From NCBI GenBank assembly GCA_044346445.1, contig JBIIZD010000073.1, positions 1 through 14,827 of the forward strand: 14,827 nucleotides of DNA, in the 5' to 3' direction. Shown here one piece after another: positions 1 to 6,535 of the stretch. The stretch comes from CAISGS01 sp044346445. Its GTDB lineage: Bacteria > Pseudomonadota > Alphaproteobacteria > Caulobacterales > Caulobacteraceae. The position numbers were made by a program, and so were the translations under genes. Each line of letters starts with the position of its first letter. The first letter of the stretch is position 1. The notes beneath the pieces were generated by a model. That model was not told the origin of the DNA, did no database searches, and saw nothing but the letters and a program-made list of their open reading frames with translations.

Positions 1-36
1 GCGCGCGACGTGCGCCTATATAGACTTCCCCGGCGC

Positions 37-212
37 AAGGTCTGGATGGTCTGTAAGGTCTGTTATCGCAACATAATCAACACCTTACCGAACGGACCAA
101 GCGGGCCACCACAGACAGACAATCGTCCGTAAACCGCCCCTCCGGCCCGCCTTGACCACAGACCATCGCCCTATGGTCTGTTATGGTCTGTGTTTTAAAC
201 CCAATCGTCTGT
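37..212. repeat. Iteron cluster, putative replication origin of the element
   Basis: A 9-bp repeat, A(A/T)GGTCTGT, recurs through this gene-free interval. Three copies are exactly tandem at 37-45, 46-54 and 55-63 (the first ends in G). An inverted perfect copy lies at 158-166. Two direct perfect copies lie at 173-181 and 183-191. One-mismatch or two-mismatch copies (ATCGTCTGT, ATCGTCCGT) lie at 204-212 and 122-130. Moderately AT-rich DNA separates the groups (about 63-90 and 190-203). The cluster is immediately downstream of the primase-helicase operon; the last two copies run into the helicase's final codons and stop. In P4-like and plasmid replicons, initiator-binding repeats often sit beside the rep genes, so I infer an origin. 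No convincing DnaA box was seen. Bases 1-36 show nothing else I can support. An alternative is an operator array for genes left of the window. Confidence 0.6.
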
Positions 213-1757
213 CCCCTGATCATGGCCCAGAACGGGGGACGCAGCGCCCTCGCCTGCCCGCGCCGCCGCATAGCCTTCCGAGCCGCCCTTGGGATTCAGG
301 CGCGCGCCCTTGCGCATCTTCTTGCCCTGGGCATTCTTGCCCGCCAGAATGATTTGCTGATCGCCCAGGGCCGCGCCAAAGCCCTTTTGGCTCATTGGCT
401 TTTCATGGCCCTCGGCATCCATCCAAGCCTTATAGTCATCGAATAATTCGGTGGCCGAGATCTTGTAATCGGCCCCGATCTCGAGCCGATCCTGCATCCA
501 TTGCGCGAATGGATTGGCCCCGCGCCTATAGTCCTCGACCGCATCTTTCACATCTTGCGGATCAATCAGGCCCTCATTCATCCAGCCGATCACACCCTCG
601 ACCAGCCAGCCCAATATGCCATCGGCCTCAGCCTTGAGCTTGGCAGGCAGGTGGCCATCCCTCTGACCCTCCGGCACCTGTTTGCGGAATAAGAGTATCT
701 TGAGCCGTCGCCATATACCGTCATCGGTGTCATTGATCAGGGGCTTGCGATTACACTCGATCAGGGGCTTGCCGACCGGGGCAAACTCAAACAAGGCCTC
801 GCGCAGCTGGCGCGCCTTGATCTTGCCACCGCCTGTGTATTGCTTGATCGCCCCCGCCGCCAACTTGGCCCCAGACGGCGGCTCACCGGACGATAAAAGG
901 CGCGTATCGCCAGCCAGGGCGGCTATGTCAGGGCTGGCCTCGCCGCCGCGCCGCAGTCCCGTATCCAGAAAGGTCTCTATCGCCACCGTGGTGGCATAGC
1001 TGCCCAGCGTCTCACGCACGGCCCCGACAATGGTCGACTTTCCATCCCCGCCCTTGCCTTGAAAGACAAAGAATTTTTGTTCGGACGTATCCCCGGTGGC
1101 GCAATAGCCCATCACCCGCTGCAGATAGGTCCGCATATCCATTTCCGGCTGGGCGAAGGCAAGGACGCCATCAAACACCGGCGCGCGCGCCTCTGGGTTC
1201 CAGCGGGCCTTGGCGATCCGGGTAAAGCGGTCGGCGGGGTCATGGCGATCCAAAAACACCACCCGCCCCAGACCATCGGGGCCGCGCACAAACCGCAGCG
1301 TGCCGTTCAGGACATTCAGGCTCATCGGGTCTTGGTCGAAATCATCGACCCCGACATCCAGATAATTACTGGCCATTTTCAGCGTGGCACTGATCTTGCC
1401 AGAATTGCCGCTCTCGGTCGCGAACTTATAGGCATCGACCGCGCTCTTGCCGCCGGTCTGGGCACCACTGTCGATCTTGTGCTTGATCTGCCCCACTAGA
1501 CCCCGCGCCATCTGGCTGGCCATGCGATAGGCCATGGCCTCGCCATGCTCCAGGTCCCAGTGCCGCCCATTGAAAGCGATCCAGCCATTGCCGCGCAGAT
1601 ACAGAACCCGCGCCTGGGCCTTATCAATCTCATAGGTCGCATCATCAATCTGGCCGCCGCACAGGCGGATAAAGCGCATGGCATTGCCAAAATCGTTCAA
1701 TTCATACCGGGCCAGCTCGCCAATTTCTGGCGCGGGCGCAAATCCATATTCAGACAT
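195..1757 (-). CDS. Phage/plasmid replicative helicase, D5/P4 type (SF3)
   Basis: This 520-residue protein is an SF3 DNA helicase of the kind that forms the C-terminal part of P4-type primase-helicases. It would unwind the element's origin and fork. A D5_N-like region occupies about residues 120-220. Walker A is GKGGDGKST at 234-242. A Walker B-like stretch (LAGDTRLLSSGE) lies at about 281-291. The sensor/motif C region with the family-typical KPLIECNRKPLI lies at 330-341, followed by the arginine-rich GIWRRL (348-352). It has no primase domain of its own; that function is in the upstream gene. The ATG lies in an 8-base overlap with the primase stop and has a GGGAGG Shine-Dalgarno sequence inside the primase 3' end, which indicates coupled translation. 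It is the last gene of the leftward operon, and repeats resembling an origin begin at its stop codon. Confidence 0.92.
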   Translation of the reverse strand: MSEYGFAPAPEIGELARYELNDFGNAMRFIRLCGGQIDDATYEIDKAQARVLYLRGNGWIAFNGRHWDLEHGEAMAYRMASQMARGLVGQIKHKIDSGAQTGGKSAVDAYKFATESGNSGKISATLKMASNYLDVGVDDFDQDPMSLNVLNGTLRFVRGPDGLGRVVFLDRHDPADRFTRIAKARWNPEARAPVFDGVLAFAQPEMDMRTYLQRVMGYCATGDTSEQKFFVFQGKGGDGKSTIVGAVRETLGSYATTVAIETFLDTGLRRGGEASPDIAALAGDTRLLSSGEPPSGAKLAAGAIKQYTGGGKIKARQLREALFEFAPVGKPLIECNRKPLINDTDDGIWRRLKILLFRKQVPEGQRDGHLPAKLKAEADGILGWLVEGVIGWMNEGLIDPQDVKDAVEDYRRGANPFAQWMQDRLEIGADYKISATELFDDYKAWMDAEGHEKPMSQKGFGAALGDQQIILAGKNAQGKKMRKGARLNPKGGSEGYAAARAGEGAASPVLGHDQGTDDWV

Positions 1758-2946
1758 CCACCCCTCCCAGGGTCAGTTGTTGTTTTAAGGCATCATTGAA
1801 ATCCAGCCCCGGCGGCGGCGCTATGGCCCGCACGGCCACACCCTCGCCCAGCCGGGCCCGCCATGCGGCCACGGCCAGGGCCGCACAGATCGCGGCGCGC
1901 TTTTCACCGTCAATCGCGCGCTTAACCGTGCGCCCAGTTGGCCCGCGCACCGGCACCTCGATCGGGCTCATATCGCGATCAATGGCGATCAAGACCTCAT
2001 CAATCCCGGCCTCAGCCACATCCCAGGTCACGGCGGGCTGATCCGGATCGCCCGCCACCTGGTCGGGATTCTTGCGGCCCCATCGATCGGCAAGCCACCC
2101 GCCCTGCAAGCGGTTCAGGCTGAGCGCTGCCAAGACGTGACACGCCCCGGCCTGCAATTTTGCCGCCGCCAGGGCAGTCTCAATGCCTTCCGCCACCACC
2201 AGGACGCGCGCGTCGCGCGGGCGCGCCAGCCAGACCCCGCCGGGGCGGCCATCGCCATCATTTTGCGGCCCAAACATCTTTTTGCCGGGCCTCAGCTGGG
2301 TCTTGGCATAGCCGCGCAGGGGGTCCAGATAGGTCAGATGCACCCCGCCCGTGGGACCCGCCTCGGTCACCACCTGGGCCACCATGGCAGGCAGATAGAT
2401 TGGCTCATCAAACGGGTCAGGCCCATAATAGGCGCGCGGCAGATAACGCAATCGCATCAAGGCCGAATCCATAGACGGCCCGCCAAGGCCCCGGCTGCGC
2501 AGATAGCGGCGCAAGGGGTGAAGTCCCGCTGGGCCATCATGATGCGGCGGCGGCAGGGCCTGATCCCACAGCCGACCCGATAACTGCGTCCCGCCCTGGA
2601 CCGGCTTGGCCGGTCTGGCCTGCGGCACCGCCGGGCGAAACGCCACCAGGGACCCGCCGCTTAACCGCTCCGCCGCCTCACGCGCCGTGCCACCGCGCAG
2701 GGCCTGTTCGAGCGCAATCACATCGCCATGCTCGTTACAGGCATGGCACCAGAACAGGCCGCCCTGCTTATCGACACTAAAGGCCCCATCGGCCTTCTTG
2801 CCCGCACTGGCCCCGCACAGGGGACATGGCCCGCGCCATCGCCGCCCGGCGCGGAACAGCCGCACCCCCGCCACCGCCTCGATATCCACACCGCGCGCAG
2901 AGTCGAATAGGGCCCTAAGGTCTGTTGTGGCGGGGGCGGCGCTCAT
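1750..2946 (-). CDS. DNA primase with CHC2-type zinc finger and Toprim domain
   Basis: This 398-residue protein is a bacterial/phage-type primase that would make RNA primers for the element's replication. The N-terminal zinc finger has CPLC (C41, C44) and WCHAC (C67, C70) in the usual CHC2-like spacing, followed by a helical region. The Toprim fold includes VVAEGIETALAA (about 250-261, acidic residue E253) and AIDRDMS (321-327), which supplies the DxD-type metal-binding acids. The protein resembles the DUF7146/Toprim_3 phage primases in order and length. It overlaps the upstream methyltransferase by ATGA and the downstream helicase by 8 bases. Primase and helicase are therefore separate chains here, whereas P4 alpha fuses them. 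One perfect copy of the origin-type 9-mer, AAGGTCTGT, lies inside the coding sequence near the start (2917-2925). Confidence 0.9.
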   Translation of the reverse strand: MSAAPATTDLRALFDSARGVDIEAVAGVRLFRAGRRWRGPCPLCGASAGKKADGAFSVDKQGGLFWCHACNEHGDVIALEQALRGGTAREAAERLSGGSLVAFRPAVPQARPAKPVQGGTQLSGRLWDQALPPPHHDGPAGLHPLRRYLRSRGLGGPSMDSALMRLRYLPRAYYGPDPFDEPIYLPAMVAQVVTEAGPTGGVHLTYLDPLRGYAKTQLRPGKKMFGPQNDGDGRPGGVWLARPRDARVLVVAEGIETALAAAKLQAGACHVLAALSLNRLQGGWLADRWGRKNPDQVAGDPDQPAVTWDVAEAGIDEVLIAIDRDMSPIEVPVRGPTGRTVKRAIDGEKRAAICAALAVAAWRARLGEGVAVRAIAPPPGLDFNDALKQQLTLGGVDV

Positions 2947-4082
2947 GACACCGCTCCGAACAAGGGTCCGGCGTCCTGGACATCCCCGCGCGCGACCGCA
3001 ATCGCGCCCTTGCGGGTGTTGTGCCCCGCATCGGCGAGGCCCATGCGCCGGGCAATATCGGCTTGATATTCGGCCTCGCGCTCAATCAAGACGGCGCGGA
3101 AACCCTCCCGCCAAGCCGCCTCGCCCGTGGTCCCTGTCCCTGCAAATGGATCAAGGATTAGGCCGCCGGGCGGTGTGATCAGACGGCAAAGCCACTGCAT
3201 AAGATCGACCGGCTTAACCGTGGGATGCTTGGAGCCAATCCGGTCATCGCCATCGGCCTTGGCATGATAAAACAACTTTGCAGTTGAGCCCCCATTGCCA
3301 AAACTGGATTCCGGAAATGCCGCCAAGACGTCATCGCCGCCATCGTGAATGACATTGGCGGGCCAGCGGCCATACAGTTCCCCAAGCCTTGGCTTTGAAT
3401 ACAAATCAACGTCTTTTTTGTACGGGCTCAGCCCCTCTTTGATCCTTTGATTGGAATGAAGGTCATTGCCACACTTTCCTGATTTTTTACCGGACTCACG
3501 CCTCTCAACTGATGGACTTTTACCTTCGACCCGGCACCCATCAATATTGATCGCTCCGGTCCCATGCGCCGCGACATTCGCCGCAACCGTGCCAACCAGT
3601 CCCTTGCGCGCCAAGACAATCGGCTCATGCGCGGGCTTGAGCGCCGTGCCCCAGCCATGGCCTGCATTGTGCGATTTGGGAAAACCACTTCCATACAGCC
3701 ACATGATCTGATCGCGGATCTCAAAGCCTGAATCCTCAATCGCCACCGCCAAACGGTGATAGGTCCGCGACCCCGAAAAGGCCGCAACATGGCCGCCGGG
3801 CTTTAAGACCCGGTAAATCTCTTGCCAAAACTCGGTGGCAAAGGCCCTCTCTCCCGTATCCCAGGCCTTGCCCATAAATCCGGCGCTGGACCGGGAATAG
3901 ACATCACCATCCTTGGTAGCCTTGGCCCCCGCCGCGCCAAAGCGCTTGACGATCGAGACGAGGGCATAGGGCGGATCGGTCACAACCGCATCTATGCTGC
4001 AATCGGCCATGGCCCGGACCACATCCAGGCAATCGCCGCCGCGCAGCTCGACCGCGCCATCAAGGAAGGTCTGCCCGCTCAC
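2943..4082 (-). CDS. Site-specific DNA methyltransferase, beta class (N6-adenine or N4-cytosine)
   Basis: This 379-residue enzyme transfers a methyl group from S-adenosylmethionine to an exocyclic amino group in DNA. Catalytic motif IV, DPPY, is at residues 36-39. Motif X-like HPTVKP is at 286-291 and the SAM-binding motif I, DPFAGTGTT, is at 311-319. This order (IV first, I last) defines the beta class. The target-recognition region, about 185-240, is Lys/Ser-rich and is encoded by DNA visibly more AT-rich than the rest of the gene (about 3370-3530), which suggests exchange of this module. No restriction endonuclease is adjacent, so it is probably an orphan enzyme used for self-protection from host restriction or for regulation. 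The specificity cannot be read from the sequence. The gene starts in an ATGA overlap with the DnaA-like gene. Confidence 0.9.
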   Translation of the reverse strand: MSGQTFLDGAVELRGGDCLDVVRAMADCSIDAVVTDPPYALVSIVKRFGAAGAKATKDGDVYSRSSAGFMGKAWDTGERAFATEFWQEIYRVLKPGGHVAAFSGSRTYHRLAVAIEDSGFEIRDQIMWLYGSGFPKSHNAGHGWGTALKPAHEPIVLARKGLVGTVAANVAAHGTGAINIDGCRVEGKSPSVERRESGKKSGKCGNDLHSNQRIKEGLSPYKKDVDLYSKPRLGELYGRWPANVIHDGGDDVLAAFPESSFGNGGSTAKLFYHAKADGDDRIGSKHPTVKPVDLMQWLCRLITPPGGLILDPFAGTGTTGEAAWREGFRAVLIEREAEYQADIARRMGLADAGHNTRKGAIAVARGDVQDAGPLFGAVS

Positions 4083-4693
4083 GGCAACACCGCCCGCCCG
4101 CGCGCTTGGTCGATCAGGCGCCTGCTATAGAGGACGACCATGCAATCGTCTTTTGGCGGGGTGGCATCGCGCAAAACCGGATAGCCGCCCGCCGCCATCA
4201 CGGCCTCGACAAAGCGCTCATCGGTCTTGGGATTAAACACGATGGCGGGCTCGATCTTGCCGCCGCCGGGCGCAGAGTCCCGTTTCAATATGGCATGCCC
4301 TGCGCTTTCGACGGTTTTTAGCGGACGATTCAGCGCCAGCGCAATCTTGGCATAGGACACACCGGCCCGGCGACCCGCCGCAATCTCGGCCTTTTCCTCT
4401 GGCGACAGAAACTCGCCCTTTTGCCGACCATGGCGCGGCCTTGGCGGCGCGGTCCCGGTCGTGGCCTCGACATAATCGCGGTGTTTTTTTAGCAACAAAA
4501 ACACTGTCCCCTCACCCCGGCCAAAGGCCTGGGCAATCTGGGCGACCTTAAAGCCGCCCATGCGGGCCTGCGCCATCGCCTCGCCCCGCGCCCGGCAGAC
4601 CTCGGCCAGGCGATTTGGCCCAATCAGGACCTTGATCGGCACCTGATGGCGCGCCGAAACCTGGGCAATAATGGCCAAGAGCGCATCATCCAT
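4079..4693 (-). CDS. DNA-binding protein with DnaA domain IV-like N-terminus, candidate initiator
   Basis: The protein has 204 residues from the chosen ATG at 4693. The same frame stays open for 20 more codons, but that extension lies inside the upstream gene, while the ATG sits in an 8-base ATGGATGA overlap with its stop. Residues about 1-75 resemble the C-terminal DNA-binding domain of DnaA: a helix (LLAIIAQVSARHQVPIKVLI), then RLAEVCRARGEAMAQAR and a second helix-turn-helix core, FKVAQIAQAFGRGEGTVF. A second, unrelated HTH-like segment follows (LSPEEKAEIAAGRRAGVSYA and onward, about 97-135). The last 60 residues are of unknown type. There is no AAA+ ATPase domain. Its position ahead of primase, helicase and the iterons makes a role as origin-binding initiator or regulator plausible. 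This role is inferred; the DnaA-like fold is the firmer part. Confidence 0.75.
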   Translation of the reverse strand: MDDALLAIIAQVSARHQVPIKVLIGPNRLAEVCRARGEAMAQARMGGFKVAQIAQAFGRGEGTVFLLLKKHRDYVEATTGTAPPRPRHGRQKGEFLSPEEKAEIAAGRRAGVSYAKIALALNRPLKTVESAGHAILKRDSAPGGGKIEPAIVFNPKTDERFVEAVMAAGGYPVLRDATPPKDDCMVVLYSRRLIDQARGRAVLP

Positions 4694-4886
4694 GCCGCTG
4701 GCCCCTGCGCTTAAAATCCAGCACCCGCTCATGCAGGGCCTGGATCTGATCATCCGATAGCGACACGGTCAGGCTGGCCTGTTTGTGCGGGCCTTCAAAG
4801 GTCAACAGCGCCCCATCCTGACCCACCCGCGTGGTCAGGCTGATCTCATCCTCCGGGGTCAGGATACGAATATCGGCAACCTGCAT
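4686..4886 (-). CDS. Small protein of unknown function (66 residues)
   Basis: The reading frame is open further upstream, but the ATG at 4886 is the credible start. It lies 4 bases after the previous stop and is preceded at 9 bases by AGGAGG, which overlaps the end of the upstream gene. The product begins MQVADIRILTPEDEISLTTR. It looks like a beta-rich segment followed by a helix (SLSDDQIQALHERVLDFKRR) with a basic C-terminus. I do not recognise a family. It overlaps the DnaA-like gene by 8 bases, so it is probably made together with it and may work with the replication or regulatory proteins. Confidence 0.7.
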   Translation of the reverse strand: MQVADIRILTPEDEISLTTRVGQDGALLTFEGPHKQASLTVSLSDDQIQALHERVLDFKRRGQRHG

Positions 4887-4890
4887 GGCC

Positions 4891-5334
4891 CTAGCCCTCC
4901 TGCGCCGAATCGATCGGCGGCAGCTTGGCGCGCACCTCATCAAGCTCGCGCTGGACCAGATTGAGTATGGCATGCAGCCCGACCGCCTCATTGCGGCTCA
5001 GCCGCGCCCCGGCCTCGCGCACCGCCTTTTGCAGGGCAACCGCCGCCTCGGTCAGCTCACAGGCCTCGACCATCAGCGGCTTTGGTGCGCGCTCGGCCTT
5101 GGCCCGGATCAGGGCCGCGATCGCCCCGGTCATCACCGGCTCTGCCAGCATTTCTTCCAGCCGGACAATGGCGCGCAGGGACAGGACCGAGGTCTCGCGC
5201 TCTGGCCCCGGCAGGGTCTGGCACTTGGATAATTGGCCCTTGGTCAGGCCGGTAATCTCGCTGACCGCCTCCAGATTGCCGACCTTTTCAAACAAGGCCC
5301 GGGTCAGGATGGCGAGCTGGGTATTGGTGATCAC
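4891..5334 (-). CDS. Phage-type regulatory protein with HTH segment
   Basis: The product has 147 residues. An in-frame ATG at 5361 lacks any purine-rich ribosome site. The GTG at 5334 has AAGGGAG eight bases upstream, so I take GTG as the start. The N-terminal half contains an HTH-like segment, NLEAVSEITGLTKGQLSKCQ, in a layout seen in phage CII-like or other small regulators. The C-terminal half is helical (LTEAAVALQKAVREAG and a final amphipathic helix ending RELDEVRAKL), possibly for oligomerisation. It sits between the Ash-like ORF and the replication genes. I infer transcriptional control of the replication operon; a direct replication role is possible. About 96 bases separate it from the upstream ORF, the widest gap in this operon. 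Confidence 0.75.
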   Translation of the reverse strand: MITNTQLAILTRALFEKVGNLEAVSEITGLTKGQLSKCQTLPGPERETSVLSLRAIVRLEEMLAEPVMTGAIAALIRAKAERAPKPLMVEACELTEAAVALQKAVREAGARLSRNEAVGLHAILNLVQRELDEVRAKLPPIDSAQEG

Positions 5335-5430
5335 AAGAAACGCTCCCTTGATTTTTTTCATGGTCCGGGCGGGGCCGGGCGGGTTAGGAAAACACTATGA
5401 GGCGGGCACCAGGGACCCGCCCCGCTGCCA

Positions 5431-5778
5431 TTACCTTGAAGCGTTGGCGCGCTTCACGGAGCCATCGGCAGCGGGGCAGGCATCAGGCCGGCGGGGGGGG
5501 GATGCCGACCTGAACCGTTTGCCTGTGCGTCCCCGCCCGAAAAAACGGGGCGCACCAGCGACGGCGCGCCCCAGTTGAGGGAGGAAACGCCCAGGTGGGC
5601 GGGGAGAAGGAGTGCGGGCTTGGCTTCCATACGTGACTCCAAGGGACGGCTTGCAGGCCGCACCCCCCGCCCGACCACGGTTGACGCCATTGCGGCGCTG
5701 GAAACCCGGATGCGCCCTGCCCGCAAGGCAGCGCTGAATGTGTCGGGCAATGAAAAGATTTGAAGCCGGGCCAGTCAT
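5431..5778 (-). CDS. Possible small phage protein, Ash-like (uncertain frame)
   Basis: The 115-residue ORF begins in an ATGA overlap with the stop of the XRE gene, the same coupling used elsewhere in this element. This is the best argument that it is real. The product begins MTGPASNLFIARHIQRCLAG and is rich in Arg, Gly, Pro and Ala. A second frame on the same strand (5454-5750, start TTG) is also open. It reads naturally with good third-position GC through LGVSSLNWGAPSLVRPVFSG, so the coding frame is unclear and a frameshift between the two cannot be excluded. Short proteins of this flavour (Ash/Icd-like) recur at this position in prophages, but this comparison is from memory and weak. The alternative is a non-coding, structured leader of the replication operon. 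Confidence 0.42.
   Translation of the reverse strand: MTGPASNLFIARHIQRCLAGRAHPGFQRRNGVNRGRAGGAACKPSLGVTYGSQARTPSPRPPGRFLPQLGRAVAGAPRFFGRGRTGKRFRSASPPRRPDACPAADGSVKRANASR
5525..5555. repeat. Strong GC-rich hairpin with homopolymer loop
   Basis: GTGCG-T-CCCCG pairs with CGGGG-CGCAC, giving ten base pairs with a single bulged T and a 10-base loop containing six A residues (six U in the leftward RNA). It lies inside the Ash-like candidate ORF. In the leftward transcript it could pause polymerase or ribosomes, or cover the U6 slippery run. It is not a canonical terminator because the U run is in the loop and not after the stem. Confidence 0.4.
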
Positions 5779-5990
5779 GCGGCGGTCTCGGGCTGTTGGA
5801 TGGTGTGGTAATGAAAAATTATCTCAGCAGGGGGTATGCCCGTAACCGCAGATATCCGCTGCGCCATCTTGGGACTCGCGGTGCGTCTGCCCGTCTCTAA
5901 CAGCGAGATCATCGGCTGTGACACACCAACAAGCGCGGCCAGTTGCGCTGCCGAGACACCTGCTTTTTTTCGCCATGATCGAATAACCAT
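5775..5990 (-). CDS. Small XRE/Cro-type HTH regulator
   Basis: This protein of about 71 residues is almost entirely a Cro/CI-type helix-turn-helix: WRKKAGVSAAQLAALVGVSQ, then PMISLLETGRRTASPKMAQR, then an ISAVTGIPPAEI tail. ATG at 5990 is preferred. A TTG two codons upstream (5996) is possible, and neither has a clear Shine-Dalgarno sequence. It is the first gene of the leftward replication operon and is divergent from the second XRE gene. The recognition-helix core GVSQPMI is identical in both proteins, so both probably bind the operators at 6001-6046. By position and size it is the Cro-like partner, probably limiting early transcription; this is inference. Confidence 0.85.
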   Translation of the reverse strand: MVIRSWRKKAGVSAAQLAALVGVSQPMISLLETGRRTASPKMAQRISAVTGIPPAEIIFHYHTIQQPETAA

Positions 5991-6000
5991 GATCAAGAAA

Positions 6001-6013
6001 TAACGCTGCGTTA
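6001..6013. promoter_or_regulatory. Operator site 1, palindromic
   Basis: TAACGC-T-GCGTTA is a perfect 13-bp palindrome immediately upstream of the leftward XRE gene, in the 85-bp gap between the divergent regulators. It begins 33 bp before site 2. A binding site for one or both XRE proteins is inferred from position and symmetry. The promoters in this gap are not clear; a weak leftward -35/-10 (TTGCGT, 17 bp, AAAAAT) would overlap sites 2 and 1. Confidence 0.65.
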
Positions 6014-6033
6014 TTTTTTAAGCAACCAGAAAA

Positions 6034-6046
6034 TTACGCAACGTTT
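6034..6046. promoter_or_regulatory. Operator site 2
   Basis: TTACGCAACGTTT, on the opposite strand AAACGTTGCGTAA, is an imperfect copy of the palindrome at 6001. Its first 12 bases, TTACGCAACGTT, recur exactly at 7034, about 1 kb away beside a different promoter. An identical 12-mer in two regulatory gaps of this GC-rich element is unlikely by chance and supports shared control. Confidence 0.65.
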
Positions 6047-6081
6047 TTTTAACTTGGGCACTTGAGGTGCAAAATAGCAAA

Positions 6082-6444
6082 ATGGTCAGCAAAACCAAAA
6101 AATTCAAACACCCACCCTTACCTCTGAACATTGCAATGTTTCGCAATGCGCGCGGCATGACTCAGGAGGAAATGGGTGAACTGCTCGGCGTGTCGCAACC
6201 AATGATTCAAAGAATTGAAAAAGGGAACTACAACTGGAATCAGGAGTTTTTACAAAACTGCGCCGAAACACTCGGAATGAGTGTCCTGGACCTTTTGCCA
6301 ATCGACAAGATAACGGCGCGGAGGAACTCGGAAATCAATCAACTGATCAAACTGTTAGGGACGGTCGAGGAAGTCGATATTCGTCGCTTCACAGTGATCT
6401 TGCAGAATCTTAAAAATCTTTCAGACGAAGAGGCAAAGCCATAG
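6082..6444 (+). CDS. XRE-family transcriptional repressor (CI-like by position)
   Basis: The protein has 120 residues from ATG 6082. A GTG five codons upstream (6067) is possible; GAGG at 6064-6067 is rather far from the ATG. The HTH occupies about residues 15-65: MFRNARGMTQEEMGELLGVS, then QPMIQRIEKGNYNW. A helical C-terminus follows (SEINQLIKLLGTVEEVDIRR), probably for oligomerisation. There is no S24 peptidase/LexA-like domain, so RecA-stimulated self-cleavage is not expected. The gene is much richer in A and T than its neighbours. It is transcribed divergently from the Cro-like gene and convergently toward the lipoprotein gene. Probable role: maintenance of the lysogenic state by binding the paired operators here and at 7034-7079. 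Confidence 0.87.
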   Translation: MVSKTKKFKHPPLPLNIAMFRNARGMTQEEMGELLGVSQPMIQRIEKGNYNWNQEFLQNCAETLGMSVLDLLPIDKITARRNSEINQLIKLLGTVEEVDIRRFTVILQNLKNLSDEEAKP

Positions 6445-6456
6445 TGCCCGACCAAT

Positions 6457-6492
6457 AAAAAAGCCCGGAACACGCTTAATGATGTTCCGGGC
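6457..6492 (-). terminator. Intrinsic terminator of the lipoprotein gene
   Basis: A perfect 10-bp stem, GCCCGGAACA/TGTTCCGGGC (6463-6472 and 6483-6492), has a 10-base loop. Read leftward, a run of six T follows it (6462-6457). It ends transcription from the lipoprotein gene just before the convergent repressor gene. Read rightward there is no T-run, so it is directional. Confidence 0.88.
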
Positions 6493-6535
6493 CGCCCAAT
6501 ATCAAAGCGCTTAAGATGCCTTGATGATTCGATCC

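Noticed and set aside
1..35. Left attachment site at the window edge
   Set aside because: No match to the tRNA-Glu 3' segment; the element continues beyond the window.
63..71. TTATCGCAA as a DnaA box
   Set aside because: It has three mismatches to TTATCCACA and no companion sites.
77..271. 64-codon minus-strand ORF across the iteron cluster
   Set aside because: It overlaps the helicase end in another frame and its product is set by the repeats; non-coding origin DNA is a better explanation.
152..446. Plus-strand open frames over the iteron region and helicase 3' end
   Set aside because: They lie opposite the helicase gene or the repeats, have no ribosome site and give low-complexity Arg/Pro-rich products.
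1059..1499. 146-codon plus-strand ORF
   Set aside because: Antisense shadow of the helicase gene; no ribosome site and no protein-like pattern.
2137..2583. 148-codon plus-strand ORF
   Set aside because: Antisense shadow of the primase gene in high-GC DNA.
5595..5620. GGAGAAGGAG purine run as a plus-strand ribosome site
   Set aside because: The plus-strand ORF there has no sensible product and lies antisense to the coupled leftward ORF.
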